23,315 nucleotides of DNA from Sulfurimonas sp. (GTDB taxonomy: Bacteria > Campylobacterota > Campylobacteria > Campylobacterales > Sulfurimonadaceae), in NCBI GenBank assembly GCA_026988735.1, contig JALSKR010000022.1:1-23315 (forward strand), written 5' to 3'. The first letter of the stretch is position 1. Each line of letters opens with the position of its first letter. A program made the translations under genes and the position numbers. Positions 23,294 to 23,315 of the stretch are shown one piece after another. The notes beneath the pieces are model-generated. The model was not told the origin of the DNA. It made no database searches and saw only the letters and a list, made by a program, of their open reading frames with translations.

Positions 23294-23315
23294 ATGACAA
23301 CAAAACAATACATTT
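23294..23315 (+). CDS. Possible first codons of a gene continuing beyond the window
   Basis: The ATG opens a frame reading MTTKQYI to the window edge. A promoter-like TTTGCTACAAT lies 33 bases upstream, but the ribosome site is weak (AAAGAT). Seven codons are too few to identify a product. Confidence 0.35.

Overview
The window looks like chromosomal DNA from a sulfur-oxidising member of the Campylobacterota, most like Sulfurimonas and its relatives. The DNA is AT-rich. It carries a split Sox cluster in the order soxC-D-Y-Z, the gene order rnhA-rnc-aroC known from Helicobacter, a cbb3-oxidase assembly gene (ccoG), and promoters with little -35 but a recurring TTTGCTATAAT-type -10. Genus is an inference from gene content, not from a marker gene. 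I see no tRNA, rRNA, CRISPR array, insertion sequence or intact mobile element, and no gene-free stretch longer than 300 bases.

Layout. (1) 1-931, minus: nifS-type cysteine desulfurase, cut by the window edge, divergent from an unknown 167-residue gene (1111-1614). (2) 1690-4700, plus: leuC, an OmpA-type outer-membrane protein and mobA, tightly spaced. (3) 4754-6536, plus: moaC, a DUF493 gene starting at GTG inside the end of moaC, and a long helical protein of unknown role. (4) 6632-7641, plus: a DUF2231 membrane protein followed by a 45-residue ORF and an overlapping RelE/ParE-like protein, perhaps a toxin-antitoxin pair. (5) 7919-13624, plus: soxC-soxD-soxY-soxZ, then a MOSC-domain protein, a lipoprotein with two DUF302-like repeats and a DUF4395 membrane protein. 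(6) 13628-17317, minus: an overlapping chain read as orf156, a LapB-like TPR protein, rnhA, rnc, aroC. (7) 17412-18476, minus: YeiH/UPF0324 transporter. (8) 18611-20708, minus: a serine-recombinase-like protein without its catalytic serine, followed by ccoG. (9) 20820-23120, minus: a Cys-rich lipoprotein and a TraF/FadL-like beta-barrel. (10) 23294 to the end, plus: possible first codons of another gene.

How they fit together. SoxCD takes electrons from the sulfane sulfur held on SoxYZ during thiosulfate oxidation and passes them to cytochrome c and, in these organisms, a cbb3-type oxidase, whose maturation needs CcoG. SoxC needs molybdenum cofactor; moaC makes its precursor. Sox genes X, A and B are absent here, as expected for a lineage that splits the Sox genes between loci.

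Most worth a second look: the recombinase-derived protein, whose promoter is embedded in repeated TTGAC boxes, which suggests a dead recombinase turned autoregulator linked to ccoG; the variant SoxY C-terminus GGCEG; the SoxD lipobox; the post-soxZ accessory trio; and the very small putative toxin-antitoxin pair.
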